Assembly: GCA_030549495.1 (NCBI GenBank)
Contig: JAUIRK010000003.1
Span: forward strand, 62,001-126,000
Direction of reading: 5' to 3'
DNA from: Nectonema munidae
Taxonomy: Eukaryota > Nematomorpha > Nectonematoida > Nectonematidae
DNA length: 64,000 nucleotides
Position numbers and translations under genes: made by a program. Numbering within the stretch: the first letter of the stretch is position 1; each line of letters begins with the position of its first letter. The notes under the pieces were generated by a model. That model worked only from the letters and a program-made list of their open reading frames with translations. It had not been told where the DNA came from and ran no database searches. Shown in pieces: positions 1-12,193 of this stretch.

Positions 1-159
1 TAAAACGTCAAATTTATATTTCTCTATGATCTGATAGAACTTACTTTTCCTCATTATCAATTTTGAAAAGGCTCATACATGACACTTTTCTTCCTAAAGC
101 TGTATGATCTTCACGGACAAGTTTTCAACTTATTTATAAATTGCATCTTTGAAGTTGAA

Positions 160-528
160 TGAATGCGAATCCCGCATTATATATTGGAAAGATGCTTCAC
201 GCTTAGCGTATAATAAATATATATCCACGAGTGTAATTTCAAGGTTGTGTATATATTGTTTTCACAGCAGACAAAGCAAGTTATACTTTCACATAACAAT
301 TGCAAACCTGGTTCGTTCTTAGTGGTGTATAGACACGTTGGGAATAGAATGGTCAAACAGTTCAGGTCTTATAAAACATGCAGTAGATGGACAGTGACAG
401 CCTTCTCAAACTATCTTGATATGGCTTGTGTGAAGTCGTACATAATTTCTAAATATAATGCGCCTGAAAAATATCCTTCTAAAATGAGTAATGGAGAAAG
501 ATCTTCCCTATACCAACTATGTCTTTGA
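160..528 (+). pseudogene. piggyBac-like transposase, C-terminal fragment
   Basis: The frame open from 247 to 528 contains an asparagine-rich lead-in and then a stretch with RSYKTCSRW followed by a hydrophobic FSNYLDMACVKSYII segment. This is the pattern of the piggyBac (DDE_Tnp_1_7) C-terminal part, where an arginine/tryptophan motif precedes a helix ending in N/K-x-Y. The catalytic region lies outside the window or is lost, and the sequence before 247 is not open in this frame. It is a relic with no complete gene. Family call by motif only. Confidence 0.5.
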
Positions 529-1552
529 GTCAGTGAGAACTTCTACTTCTCAAATTAACTTCAAAACAAAGTCAATTCTCAATTTTTATGGATTCAATTC
601 TGAAGTTTTATCATGTTTATGGTCAAAGAGGATTTTGTTATAAGTCTCTGCCTAAAATGGTTCGTTTTACATGAATATGTAAATTTAAGTATTGTTTGTG
701 ACGTTGGCCCCCATCCTTTCGGAAATCGTGGCTCACACGGAATGCTGAGCCCAGCTCTTCCTGGACTTTCCATCCCACTAAACGCCTACCGGCCCTTGTT
801 ACTTAGGTATATCTTATTATATATATAATTTTACGAGAATGTATGTTACAAATAAATGAATACAGCTGAGTGAACGATAGAATCCTAACGCGAACGCTCC
901 CAATTAGGGAAACAATCTTAATGTCTAGTGATAGCTTGATTGCTAATAAGGTTAGAATCGGGTCGCCAGAGTGATATGAGTATATATCTTATCCCTGGGA
1001 TATAAATTTTACAGCAGGTATATATAATCGGTCCTACAAGCAGACTCCTGCAGAGGCCAGATTACCGACTATGCCTAACCTAGCTCGTAACATGAAACTG
1101 TTTTGGGACTTATACCTTGTGCCAATCCTAAATTTTAGTATTCCGATCTAGAACTCAGAAAAAAACAGAACTATATCGCAGAACGCAGAATTCCCTATTG
1201 CTTGGGGGCTATTGTATATGGGTAGTCACCTAGGATAATTTTTCTCTTTTTTTTTGCATATACCCCCAAGAACGCTTTAGCCCGGGTTGCGTGAGCTCGC
1301 AAGCTTGGCATAATTGTGTGCAATGCCTGTGTCCTTAGTTTTTCAATAAACATTTTATTTAATTTCTCCAACCTTTTCTGGAACCAGAAAAGAAGATCCG
1401 GCTATGAGCAATAGTGAAAGGGTTGCCATAAATAGTTCTAAAAAGTTTGTACTCAAGATTGTCTATTTTGTTGGTCCAAGTTGAGGGAAGGCATCCCAAA
1501 ATGGAGTTACCATAAGTCAATTTCGGAATTGTTGGGATTTTAATGACCCTGC

Positions 1553-2121
1553 CTACCGTTGTGGCAGGTCTTTAAGACATCCATATAGCGCTAGATCGTG
1601 AGCTTTACGATGAAAACTAAATCCTGCATCCCAATTGATTCCTAGATATTTTAGGTGGCGAACTTGTGGAATATTCCCTATAGTTGGCGGGTTATTTTTG
1701 ACACAATTAGCGCCAAAGATAATGAACTTGCATTTAGAGTAATTCACCTTATTGTTCCATCCAGTGAAATACCCCCCTAATATGGTATTTACGTCCGTAA
1801 GGTCTTCGCAAATACGAGGGACACGCTTAGCAGCGTAATATGCACTGCGAAACTGAGTATTCTAGCATAGATAAACTTGTTGAAAGAGTCGCTAATGTCA
1901 GATATGTAAAAAGGTCTTAGAGGTGAACCTTGGGGGACCCCAGGTCCTATGCTTATTCTCCTAGAAAATTCTTTATTTATTCTGATCTGGAATGTGCGCC
2001 GAGAAAGGAAACTGTAAACTACCTTGAAGAAGCACAAGGGCACAAATATGCTACTGAGTTTGAACAGCAAATCATAATGCCACACCGTATCAAAAGCCTT
2101 CTCCAGGTCGTAAGATATCAT
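1553..2121 (-). pseudogene. Reverse transcriptase domain of the Jockey-like LINE
   Basis: The minus-strand frame 2121-1789 starts MISYDLEKAFDTVWH, the first catalytic-aspartate block of LINE reverse transcriptases (D-x-x-x-A-F-D), and continues to GPGVPQGSPL, the conserved VPQGSxL palm motif. The second aspartate box (FADD) is lost at about 1850, where the frame reads through ILSFAVHI. A second frame, 1747-1553, carries the NYSKCKFIIFG and KYLGINWD blocks that follow the palm. At least one frameshift separates the two pieces. Confidence 0.75.
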
Positions 2122-2268
2122 GCCTACGTAGATAACTATATAGGATAACTACTCCAAAAATTAATTTGTCATACACTTTGCTCAGGCAAGGGAGAAGGCT
2201 GACTAGCCTTAGGCACACAAACATACATAGCCCTTTTATAGCAGCCTAGGTAAAACTCATCTTTTAAA

Positions 2269-2486
2269 AAAGAGGTGAATACTAAAAAAATAATTTATTG
2301 TGGACAAATTTTTAATCCAAATCATTTTTTTAAATCAAATTTTTTGAACATCGTTTTGTCCATCACTCTTTGCCTCAACATAAATCGTTTTCTCCCGCAT
2401 ATGTTTGAAAAAGCCGACTGTCGGCGAAAATTTTCATTTTGAAAATTTGTGTTTAATAAATTATTTATTTTAGTGTTCACCTCTTT
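2269..2486. mobile_element. MITE with 31-32 bp terminal inverted repeats
   Basis: The left end (2269-2299) and the reverse complement of the right end (2455-2486) match over about 31 bases with very few differences; both begin AAAGAGGTGAA. The 218-bp element has no coding potential and lies inside the Jockey-like LINE, between its RT and linker pieces, so it inserted later. A small GC hairpin (GCCGACTGTCGGC) lies near the centre at about 2412-2425. I could not define the target duplication, so the superfamily is open. Confidence 0.7.
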
Positions 2487-2712
2487 ATTTTATCACTGAT
2501 TTAATGGGCCACCTTCAGCACCATATTTTTATCTTTTATAAAAGAGTTATACATTGCCAGAAAGACGTCCCTAAACCTAGCTAGAGGGAAGTTTCTTGCT
2601 GAGTAGATTACTAACTTCATCCTATCCCGCTGCTTTCCTAACTTTAAGCTTTTTAATGATTTGAACCAGGTCCTCTAGGATGAAGTTAGTATCGTTCGTC
2701 GCAGGTAAACGA

Positions 2713-3350
2713 TTAAAAAAACTCAATTTCAGAATTAAAATTTTTTGGACCTGGATTTGTCCTATAGACATCTTCGTAATAATCAGCCATCAGCGCACAT
2801 TTATCTTCCACCTCAATAGCTGTTCGGTTATTCCAAGTGACGGACGTTAGATTATTGCAGCCAGCCTTCAGCCCTTTAACCAAGTTCCAGAACCTCAAAG
2901 AGCCCTGTAGCGGATTAGAGAATTTTATGATGTTTGTGACTTTCTAGATGTGGTTTCGCCGAGCTTTTTTCTAATGAGTTTTTGTAATCGATTGATGAGA
3001 TTCTTTGTCTCGGCGTCCCTAGTGTGAATGTATTTTCTATAGAGAGCTCGTTTTTCCTTGATAAGTAATAGGACATTCTTCGGAATTGTATTTTCGTATT
3101 TTATAACCGCCTTCAAGAGAACTGCCTCTCGTGCCGCAGAGAGAATAGCATGGTTGACACACTCCGCAAGTTTCTCAAGGGGTTTTACTCCTATGCACCT
3201 CATGACCCGCGGGGCTGAATCATGTAGCGACCTAAACCTATCCCATTTGGCTTGACTAAAGGCCCACCTCTTCACTAATTTTTCTTTGTCAGCCTTAAAT
3301 TGTGGACCTAAAGAAACTGTGACCAACAAGGGCTTATGGTCAGAAACAAT
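2713..3350 (-). pseudogene. Endonuclease C-terminus and RT linker of the Jockey-like LINE
   Basis: On the minus strand, just upstream of the frame starting at 3329, lies DCIVSDHKPLLVTVSLGP. SDHxP is the last catalytic block of apurinic-like LINE endonucleases. The frame 3329-2925 continues as a basic, helical linker with NRLQKLIRKKLGE. A second frame (2898-2713) holds FWNLVKGLKAG, typical of the segment before the RT. Frames are shifted relative to each other. Confidence 0.6.
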
Positions 3351-3538
3351 GCAATCCTAGATAACCGCTATTGAGGAGATTAGGGGTCTTAGATTAAAAG
3401 ACATGATTGCAAGGCCTAGCACATTCTTATCACGATATGTGCTAGTATGTCGGTGCCAGACGAGCTATTGCTTTCACTAAACAGTTTAGTGTGGTGAGCG
3501 TTATAGTGAAGCTAGCTAGGCCTCGTGAGTAGCTTGTA

Positions 3539-4096
3539 CCTCTTCTTCTTTTTCTTCATCTACACCTTATCTCCTAGTTGGGGGTCGGTGGCTTTGATCC
3601 TTTCTCTCCACAATTTTCTGTTGAGTGCATCTTTTTCATCTAGACCAAGCTCCTAGAGTTTTTCTTTTAGCCCATCTTTCCAACTTTTTCGCTGTCTTCC
3701 TCTGCTTCTTTTGCCATCCACTCCTTTTTCCATCACTTGACGTACTGGATCCTCTTCTTTCTTCCTTAAAATATGTCCGTACCATCGCAACTTACTTCGC
3801 TCTGTTACCGCCAACACGCTTACCTCAACTCCTGTCCTTCTTCTAATTACTTCATTTCTTATTTTGTCTTTCAGAGTTTTTCCCAGCATCATTCTCAGCA
3901 TCTTCATTTCTGTGGTCAACAATCTCTTCTCTTCTTTCTTTTTGAGACTCCAGCATTCACACCCATAGGACATTACAGGTCTAACCATTGTGGTATAAAT
4001 TTTTGCTTTTAACTTCATCGCCATTGCTTTATCACATAGTACGGTTTTCACTTTTTTCCATTTCAACCAGCTCGCATTTATTCTTGATTGTATATC
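3539..4096 (-). mobile_element. RTE-like LINE, 5'-truncated copy A (3' end only)
   Basis: The minus-strand frame 4066-3653 encodes the C-terminal part of an RTE-type reverse transcriptase: MKLKAKIYTTMVRPVMSYG, ECWSLKKKE, RSKLRWYGHILR and a basic tail. The element is flanked by an imperfect direct repeat beginning CCTCGTGAGTAGC (3521-3538 and 4097-4118; the right copy has an extra TAGC), read as the TSD. The 3' end carries an A/G-rich GAAGAAG-type tail. It is inserted in the Jockey-like LINE. Confidence 0.85.
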
Positions 4097-4609
4097 CCTC
4101 GTGAGTAGCTAGCTTGTAACCGGATGCACAAATATCCTATATCCGAGGATGCTGGTGTAGTACTTGGCTTGAGATTTTAATTCGTTTAGAGAGAGTCTAT
4201 GCTATGTTCGGCCAGAAGCTCAATTAGAGCACTACGTTTCTTGGCTAAGCCGTTGATGTTGAAATGCAAAAATTTGAGCATGACAGATTGCCACTACACG
4301 ATTCTATTTACTGGCACTCTAGCAGAAGATCTGCAGCCACTGCGTTCACCATTTTTTGCAGTTGTTCTTTGAATACTGGAGATTTAAAAATGGAGAGCGC
4401 TATTTTTGAAATGGCTTCCTCAGAGAAGGAAATGCTCATTTGATAATGGTGGCTTAGGTTTGATAGGGCTGGTCACTGCTTGGGAATAAGATGACCGAGC
4501 TAATACTGTCTTTGGAATGTATGGCTTGGGCTTGTTTACCTGCACAGGCTTAGCCTCAATATTTATCTTAGTAGTTTTCTGGGCCGGCGGTCATGTCCCC
4601 CACCACATA

Positions 4610-5250
4610 TTAATCAGTATTCTTTCTTTTTGCATGCTGCTGACACGTGTCCTAATTTTTGCACTTATAACATTGTAGAGCTTTGGCTCTCGGACGAAAT
4701 TCATGGCACCGAAATCTCAGGCGAAGAATGTTGTATCCGTTTTTTGTCGGATTATCGACAGTTACCTATACCTTGCTGTCGAGGGTTAAGATGAAGCCTT
4801 TTCCATGGATTTGAACAGAGGTTCCACAGTCCAAGTGTACCCAAGAGATTTTATAGCATCAGAAACATCTGAAGCTATAAGGTTGGAGGAGAGCGTCCTT
4901 GGACTCAACCTCCTCAACCATGAATTTAATACGATTGAGTTTCCCCAATTTAAACATATTTATGATTTTCACCCTCGCTTTTTGAGAAATAATTTCTTTG
5001 TAAGTGGGCAGCTTACTACCAAGAATGAGTATGTTTTTAAAAAAACAGTTATAAATTCGGGTCTAGGTGTGACTGTGTCAGCAGCTGCCTTAACAACTTG
5101 TCGTTTGTAGCGTCTCCTTACTTTTATGAACTCCCCATCAGATTTGGAGTCAAAGGGTGATCTCTTTTGCTCTGGATTTTCCTGGTCTCAAACTCGCACT
5201 CAGAGGAGCTTGAGTCGGTCCTCACTGTTAGATTATTACGAATTTGCGTA
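4610..5250 (-). pseudogene. ORF1 (Gag-like) remnant with CCHC zinc knuckle
   Basis: The minus strand between about 4710 and 4620 reads RPRAKALQCYKCK and then, after a one-base frameshift, LGHVSAACKKK. Together these form a C-x2-C-x4-H-x4-C knuckle of the kind found in Jockey-type ORF1 nucleic-acid-binding proteins. Further upstream (about 5230-5140) a serine-rich, acidic to basic segment looks like the usual N-terminal part. Multiple stops make it a pseudogene. Confidence 0.5.
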
Positions 5251-5299
5251 ATAATCTCTTCATTCCTAGATATTATTTTATTTTTCGAATAGAACTAAG

Positions 5300-6455
5300 T
5301 TTGATATTTTTAGACTTTAAAAGTAAGTTTTTTCTGATGTTGCATAATTAACTATCAAAAAAAAACAAAAAAAACATAATAATTGGAACACTGCGACAAT
5401 AAAGAGACAAGTATATGTGAAGTTTATTAGAAAGCAAAGGGAGAAGTGATGACTTAAGTGAAACATGAGTGAGTATTTATAGTGTATCCTGGCCTTCAAG
5501 TAAGTACAGTACTAATGGCAACGTTAGGCTATTATTAATGAGAGGAGAGATAGCCTTGACTTTCGATAGTGCAGTATGAGCGTAAGATACACACAAGTAC
5601 GTTGTCGTAATGAGAGCCTGCTGGCGCTGGTATTTATAATAAAAGAAAAGAGTATTCTCTTTACATTTTGCTAATTTGTTTTTCTTTTTCTTTGAAAATA
5701 AAAGAGTAATTATGTTTATATCACTTTAAAATATAAAAAAATTCATTTTCCTGCATGAGCATTTGTGAATAATGAGGTTTAGATGACTTTTGAATGAATT
5801 GTAAGACTGTTGTAATTTTTAGCACAAAAATAAGAATAAATTCTTATATTTAGGTGTACAATTTTAAGAAACAAAAAATGTTTAGCCATCTGTTTTGAAA
5901 ACCAGAAAAAGGCTGTAAAATGACTTTTCTATCAAAATGATAAGATTGATAAAATTCGATTGAAGAAATCATGGATGTTTAAAAAACCCCCAAAGTCTTA
6001 AAAACTTTTTTTTCCGTTTTACCTATTAAAAATTAGGATAAAAGTAAATCTAAAATGAAATAACAGGATATAAATTTATAATACAAGAGGAGGTTCAAAG
6101 CGGGTATAGCTTGAGAGAATGAAAGAAAATACCGGTAAGACCTGTGTTTTACAAAACTAGATGTATATTTATGAAAAATTTTACTGCACACATTATTTAA
6201 CTAACAAAAACAGATGTGCACAGTTTCTGAAAAAATTTTAGAAGCTCGGTACAGCAAAGTAAAAAAAGTAAGGATTAAAAATATCTAGAAAAAATAGTGC
6301 GAGATTCATGAAGTCCAATCGGTTATTGGCGTTGATGGCAGTATGTAGATCGTTTAGTACTTTGGTTTGAAGAGTGATTTCGTATCCAAATGAATTCCAG
6401 CTCAAATATGTCATTTAAATTGTTTGTATCTAAATGGATACACGCAGTGCAGACG
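5300..6455. other. Non-coding AT-rich stretch; promoter/LTR-like segment at 5340-5650
   Basis: No coding signal. On the minus strand the part from 5650 to 5380 has a TATAAATA box (about 5480) followed by two AATAAA-type signals and a pyrimidine-rich stretch. This could be the 5' UTR of the adjacent LINE or a solo LTR. No TG...CA ends or TSD were found, so it is left unnamed. The rest is simple AT-rich sequence. Confidence 0.3.
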
Positions 6456-6461
6456 CTACTC

Positions 6462-6927
6462 GGATATTTAGCCGATAGAAATATTTAATATTATATTTTT
6501 AAATATTTGGTCGAACAAACTTTTATCAAACACATATTTGGCGGAACAATAGTTTTACCGTAGAGACATTTAATCGAATAAACATTTGGTGAACGAATTT
6601 CTACAAAAATATTTAAATAGTTTGCAATATTTCGAGTTAGTCAGTTAATTTTTTAGTTTCTTTTACCCTAGAAAAAACGAAATCTTTCAATTGACCGGTA
6701 AATCAATATTATGCGGTATAATTCAATTAAATGTGGTGTTAGATAATAATACATTATTATATATTGATGTGGTTCGGCATAATGGCTGTTTGGTAAAATT
6801 TTTATTCTGTCAAAAGTCTTTCTACCATGTGTCAGTTCGGCCAAATTTTTGTTAGGTCAAATGTCTCTCTGCCAAATCTCCTTTCGACCAAATGACTTTT
6901 GGTTACTTGTCTATCGGCTAAATGTCC
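6462..6927. mobile_element. Foldback element built of short inverted sub-repeats
   Basis: The ends are inverted copies: GGATATTTAGCCGATAGAA at 6462-6480 against the reverse complement of 6911-6927. Inside, each half contains several degenerate copies of a short CATTTGGTCGAA-like word, in one orientation on the left (about 6505-6600) and the opposite on the right (about 6770-6905). The centre is plain AT-rich sequence. No ORF. This is a non-autonomous foldback or MITE-like element of unknown superfamily. Confidence 0.6.
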
Positions 6928-7166
6928 TGCCACAATGCACGCCGTGCCTTCACAACGAGATCCCATCCCCCCCTTTATTTCCCCATCGGTATAAAACTTA
7001 GAGATTATCTAAATGGGTAATACTTTTCTTAAAATATAATCAAAGAATTTACCAAAGGTAGTAAAAATAGTATAGGGAGAAAAACATTGAAGCAAAATCA
7101 AACTAAGTATTTTTATTTAAAAAATGCGCATGCGTAGTATATCAAGAATTCAAACGTTTAAACAGT

Positions 7167-8719
7167 TCAATTCAAAGAATATTCTTCATGAAACTCTTTA
7201 AAACAAGATATATGCAAAGTAACGTCACATTTTGAACAAAAAGAATATTTTTGGGATTTATAAAACTCCACAACTACCTCTTTTATCTTTTTTCTCCAAA
7301 GAATGACTTTGACCATCAAATCGAACTTCATTGGAAATGGTTGATGCCGCTGTCTTCCCGACAAAACTTTTGGATGTTTTTTTTGTTGTTCTTTTGCATA
7401 ACAACTTCTCTCTCTGGTGAAGTCAACGAAACTTTTTTTATGTTTACCATAAAATTGAAGCGTTGTAAAGTGAAGCTTGCAAAAGAAAAACCATTAAAGG
7501 AAAGCGCCATTTTTTAGATCTGGTTGTTGGTCTATATAATGACAGCAAATGATTCATCGAGTCTGTGAGCCCCATGTTTTTGTTATATACCTAGATTGAG
7601 TTAGGAATTGAAACTTCAAATTTTATCTTCAAAGCAACATTCCATCATTTTGTTTTTCTCACAAGATTGACATTATTAACATTAGAATAGGGATAACGTT
7701 GACAATTCCGTTATCTTTCCAGCCAACAATGCCAATGGTGGAAGTACTATTTACTTTTGTATAAAATTCTCCTCTATTTGTGAACATTTTGTTTAAATTA
7801 CACTTTTTGGCACTGTCTTTTCTTATTACCCAGATGCACAGAATTTCTTTTCTATTCAGTTCTACCATCAATTTTATAGAAGTGAAATCTTTATCTATTA
7901 ACAAATGTTTATGATTTTATAGTTTTGATCTAACAAATTTAAAATAACATTTGCTCCTAATCCAAAGTTTATTGTGTGAATTTTGAACCTACAGTGATAA
8001 ATCTTAAAGTTTTTAAGATAACCACAATCTACGTTCAAACAAAAGACCTTATATCCATAACGATTGGCTTGTTTCTAACTGTTTCTTTTATGCCACAACC
8101 ATATTCTCTAAAATAAGGAACCATGGTTTAGTCGATATCAAAATATTTAAATAGGGGCGCATACTTATCAAATAACATCTTCAAACTGTCAACGATAGCA
8201 CAAATCTTAGTTATCTTATCTTTAGTTGATAAAAAAAATCGCAAGTGCACCAGCTTTATCATTGAAAGAAATATACTTCATAATCTCAGTTAACCTATTT
8301 CTAGACATTGCTTCTGAAATAGCTTGGTTATGGGTGTCAATACTATACTTTCCCAATACATTGATCTCTTTCTACACTTAACGTAACCAACCACTTAGAA
8401 GTTGTATGCAAAAAATACTTTTAACTAATTTCTCTAGATATGAAAATTAACACCTTTAAAAGGGCATAAACGGTGGAATATTCTATAAATTTATCTATAG
8501 TATTATATCATTGAAAAAAATTTATTCAAATACTTTAAATGCTAAAGAATAGATATGTGAAAGACTTTGTTCTGATTGAGTAACTAATTCAAACTTTTGT
8601 AGCAAACATAAATTCAAAACCTCTCCATCAGTCCAATCAACTTGATTTTGTTGGATCATGTTATCTGAAGGTTCTGGACTTTGATCCCAAAAAACAACTT
8701 CTGCATCTGCTTTAAGCAT
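7167..8719 (-). pseudogene. piggyBac-like transposase, nearly full length but broken
   Basis: Reading the minus strand from about 8460, the pieces follow piggyBac order. First comes AISEAMSRNRLTEIMKYISF with FNDK (the block before the first catalytic region). A degraded central part around 8130 reads DIDETMVPYF after small shifts (IDE is the first catalytic region). Then IDKDFTSIKLMVEL at 7904 (the D-x-F-T-S block), WKDNGIVNVI, and finally the cysteine-rich CSKCDVTLHISCF zinc-binding tail near 7220. The frame at 8719-8522 may be the N-terminus. Many stops; termini not identified. Confidence 0.75.
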
Positions 8720-9168
8720 GTTTTTAGAAAAGTTGCACTTAAATATATAGGAGTATTTCTTATAGAAAACACGCCTGTTATTACGACCATAGAAATTGTA
8801 GTGAGAGTAGGTTATCTGTATTGTGTGTTATATACATTGTGTGTATTATCTTATACAATAAGTAAGATTACTGTATTAACACATTGACAACAATCCATTA
8901 ATTTCCTCAATTTTTCTAAGTAAGCATCTTAGTACAATAGCATTTTTCAAACACATACTGAAGCTATATGTCAGTAAAACATCATCCCTAATATTTTTTA
9001 GTTCTTATTTAAGTCTATCGTTCATATTTTTTAATTTATAAAATTGCAATTGTTTGTTTTTATATAATAGAGTTTGTTTGTTCTAGTTTTCCTTGAACAA
9101 AGAATAGATTTTTTCTATCAGTTTACTTCAATTTTTTGATTGTTTTTGTAAATAATCAAGTTTTTAGA

Positions 9169-10415
9169 ATGAAAACACAAAAAACAAAAAGAAATGAACT
9201 TAGTCTCAAAGATAAAATTTTCTTGATAAATATGTCCGAAGATAAAAGTCAACGTTATTTGGCAGAAAAGTTTATTATTAGTAAAACACAAGTTCAATAA
9301 ATTTTGAAAAGAAAATAAAAGTAGTATCTAAGGGCTTTTACAACAAATTTTTCCGATAGCAAAAGAAGACGAGTTCATAACTCATCTCAAATTGAAGATG
9401 TTGATCTTGCTGTTTGGGTTTGGTTTCAGAAAGCTTGTAGTATGAACATTCCTATTTCAGGACCTATGATACAAGAACAAGCATTATTGTTTGCTTCACA
9501 ACTAAAAAGAACCGACTTCAAAGCTTCATGCGGATGGTTTGGATTTAAAAATCGCCATGGAATTTCTTTTGGAGCAAACGATAATATTGTATCTGAATGA
9601 AAATTAATAGTTAATGAACTCATCAAAGGTTACAATGAACGTGATATTGTTAATATGGATCAAACAGGTTTGATGTTTCGATGTCTTCCTGATAAAACTT
9701 TACTTATACGTGGAGAACTTTGCACCGGTGAAAAAAACTAAAGAACGCTTAACAGTTTCAGTTTGTGTAAATCAAAGAGGTGAGTTTGAAAAAACTGTAA
9801 TAATTGGACATGCACAAAGACCGCAATGTTTTAAAAATTTTGATTTTAAAAAGATACCATTTATATGGTACTCCAATAAAAAAGCCTGGATGACATCGCA
9901 CCTATTTATCAAAAGGATATCTAGTTTTAGTACTAGAATGGAAAAACAAAACCGAAATGTTATCCTTTTTTTTAGACAACACTCCTTCACACATAAAAGA
10001 TCAAAAATGTAGAAATGTTAAACTTATATTTTTACCTGCGAACACAACTGCTGTTTTGCAACCACTAGATCAAGGCATCTTTCAGTTTATCAAGAATACA
10101 TATAGAAAACAACTACTCAGACATGTTATTTCAAAATTTGACTCTGGTTTGAATGTATCTACTATAAGTAAGTCAGTTACTACACTTCAAGCACGTCACT
10201 GGGTAGTTGAGGCAATGTCAAGATGCAAATCAGATTCAGTTACTAGGTGTTTTGCTAAATGTGGATTTCAATCTTTAATTTTACAATACAATTTTGAAGA
10301 AAATGAAGACACATCTCTTGCTCAATTAATTTATGAAACGGCAAAAAAAATTGAAGTTGAAGAAGTGATGACGGTAGAAAATTATCAAGTAATTGATGAA
10401 AAGCTACCAACATAG
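9169..10415 (+). pseudogene. pogo/Tigger transposase (CENP-B-like HTH plus DDD), broken
   Basis: An ATG at 9169 opens a basic N-terminus followed by LSLKDKIFLINMSEDKSQRY, a CENP-B-type helix-turn-helix, ending in a stop at 9298. The second DNA-binding region continues near 9365-9600. The DDE core is recognisable: NMDQTG near 9655 (first Asp), FLDNTPSH near 9965-9985 after a frameshift (second Asp), and LQPLDQGIF near 10060 (third Asp). The C-terminal part runs to the stop at 10415. Two frameshifts and several stops make it inactive. Confidence 0.85.
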
Positions 10416-10689
10416 GAAGATCTCTCAGAAGGGTGGGAATCAAGAATTGTGAGTACTCTAATTTAGAATGTGAACGAAGAAATCGCAGAAGGACAGAATG
10501 GACAGATTTTGTATTATGAAGTGATAGAATCAAACGAAAATTTTTAGAAAAGATTGATTTATATTTTCCCAAAAAGTAAAATATTTGCAGTAAGATTAAC
10601 TTTATACTCTTACTCAATTAAATACTTTTTTTAAATCTTAAAATAAAGTTTTTTATCGAAAATTTTTCAATATTCAGACCATTCCGCAA

Positions 10690-10743
10690 ATAGGACCATA
10701 AAATACAAGTCCTAAGGGTGGTCTTATTACAGGGACTCTACTG
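10690..10743. repeat. Right terminal inverted repeat of the Tigger element
   Basis: Read on the minus strand, the end is CAGTAGAGTCCCTGTAATAA, the CAGT-type terminus of pogo/Tigger elements, and TA follows at 10744-10745, the expected target dinucleotide. An inner repeat of the GTCCTA word lies about 30 bases in. I did not find the partner terminus upstream of 9169, so the left end is probably deleted. Confidence 0.6.
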
Positions 10744-12050
10744 TATATGTTTTATCATTGACATTATTAACCACATTAATAAAAATAAAGCAATGCTTTC
10801 AATCTTCATAGATCTATCGAAAGCATTTGATACTCTGAACCACAACACACATTTGCAAAAGCTTTCTTTCTATGGTATAAGAAATAACTCTCTCTCATTG
10901 TTGAATTCATATTTAAGAGGAAAATGGCAAATTGTTTTTTCTAAATAATGTTCAATCTAAGCGAACCTTTTCCACCATGTGTGTTCCCCAAGGCTCCATA
11001 CTGGGGCACATGTTGTTCAATATTTTTATAAATGATATTCATTATGTTAATCCAAATATAAAAATTTTCTTGTTTGCGGATGACATAACTTTTAACTTAT
11101 CATTAAATGATGCATCTGATGCTACTAAGGAAATTGATCTAGTTATCAAGTGGTGTAATACCAACAAAGTTAAAATTAATTATAAAAAATCAAAAGCGAT
11201 TTACTATAATGAATAAAATAAGCCTGCCTTTTGAAGTAATTAGAAAAGTGAATCTTTTTGGCCTTGTTATCAACTTTAGACTAAAGTGGAACGATCAAGT
11301 ACATAAACACTAAATTGAATAGAATCATTGGAATTCTCAAATTAATCAAAAATAAGCTTCCATTTGGGCTCAAATAAACTATCTACAAATCTCTTTTTTT
11401 ACCTCATCTGCAATATTGCGATCTTATATGGGGGTTCAGTAACACAGATTGTTTGCTAGTATCACAAAAAAGGCTATGAGATTAGTGTTTAACACCAATA
11501 TTAATGCACATACCTCAAAATTATTTCTTCAAGAAAAACTGTTAAAGGTAAATGATATATATCTCTACAATATACACCATTTTTTGTATAAATATATCCA
11601 TGGGCTAATTGATCCAATTTCTAAATTTAAAAGCACTGTCAAAACCACCCTATTGCTGAAATATGATTATGATTGCAAAAGTGTAAAATGCTACATCTGC
11701 AAAAGTACCCTTCCTTAAATGTCATTTTCATTTTCCTTATATTTTTATTTCCTTATATTTTCATTTTTTTTCTGTTTTCTAATAGTTTGTAATTAGTAAG
11801 ATTTAATTCCTTAATATTACTGTTTTTCTTTAATTGGGTATTTTAATTTTTATTTATACATTACATATATATAATTCTTTTTCATATTTTTTCTTAACTT
11901 CTTTTTAATACGCATATTCTCTTCTAAAAATCTTACCTAACATCCCATAACTGTTTAATCTATTTGTAACATAAGGTCATTGTAGCGGTCCCAAGGGCCT
12001 TATGACAACCCCCCAATTCGATTGATGACAAATGTTTTTTTTTATCATAC
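10744..12050 (+). pseudogene. LINE reverse transcriptase fragment (Jockey/CR1/L2 type)
   Basis: The frame 10718-10948 contains SIFIDLSKAFDTLNH (first RT aspartate block). After one frameshift, 10932-11216 contains CVPQGSILGHMLFNIFINDI and then IFLFADDITF (the FADD catalytic box). A degraded C-terminal portion continues past 11449-11718. The region from about 11960 to 12050 is a GC-richer 3' UTR-like stretch. The RT begins at the Tigger right end, so Tigger either inserted into this LINE or a deletion joined them. Confidence 0.75.
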
Positions 12051-12193
12051 TTTTGTATATAATGATTTTGTTTACAAAATGATTGTAAACTATTCAATAT
12101 GTCATTTTCTGTGATTCACTTTTGTGTATGCATATCTGTTTGCAAATAAATCTAAAACAAGATTTTGATTTTTAAACTACCTTCTTCGAATAG

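Larger units (their letters stand above)
690..5290 (-). mobile_element. Jockey-like non-LTR retrotransposon, decayed, with nested insertions
   Basis: Read on the minus strand, the parts appear in normal LINE order: a Gag-like ORF1 with a zinc knuckle (about 5250-4610), the end of an apurinic-type endonuclease with an SDHKP motif (about 3350), a linker, and a reverse transcriptase core (2121-1553). The left part (about 690-1500) is a degraded 3' region. A 218-bp MITE at 2269-2486 and an RTE fragment at 3539-4096 interrupt it. All frames are broken, so it cannot move itself. Both outer limits are approximate and no TSD was found. Clade could be Jockey or a relative such as CR1. Confidence 0.65.

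Noticed and set aside
4805-5110. 101-codon plus-strand open frame
   Set aside because: It lies antisense to the Gag-like part of the Jockey-like LINE and has no recognisable domain, so it is a shadow.
5340-5650. Solo LTR on the minus strand
   Set aside because: TATA-like and polyadenylation-like words are present, but no TG...CA ends or TSD; it may simply be the 5' UTR of the adjacent LINE.
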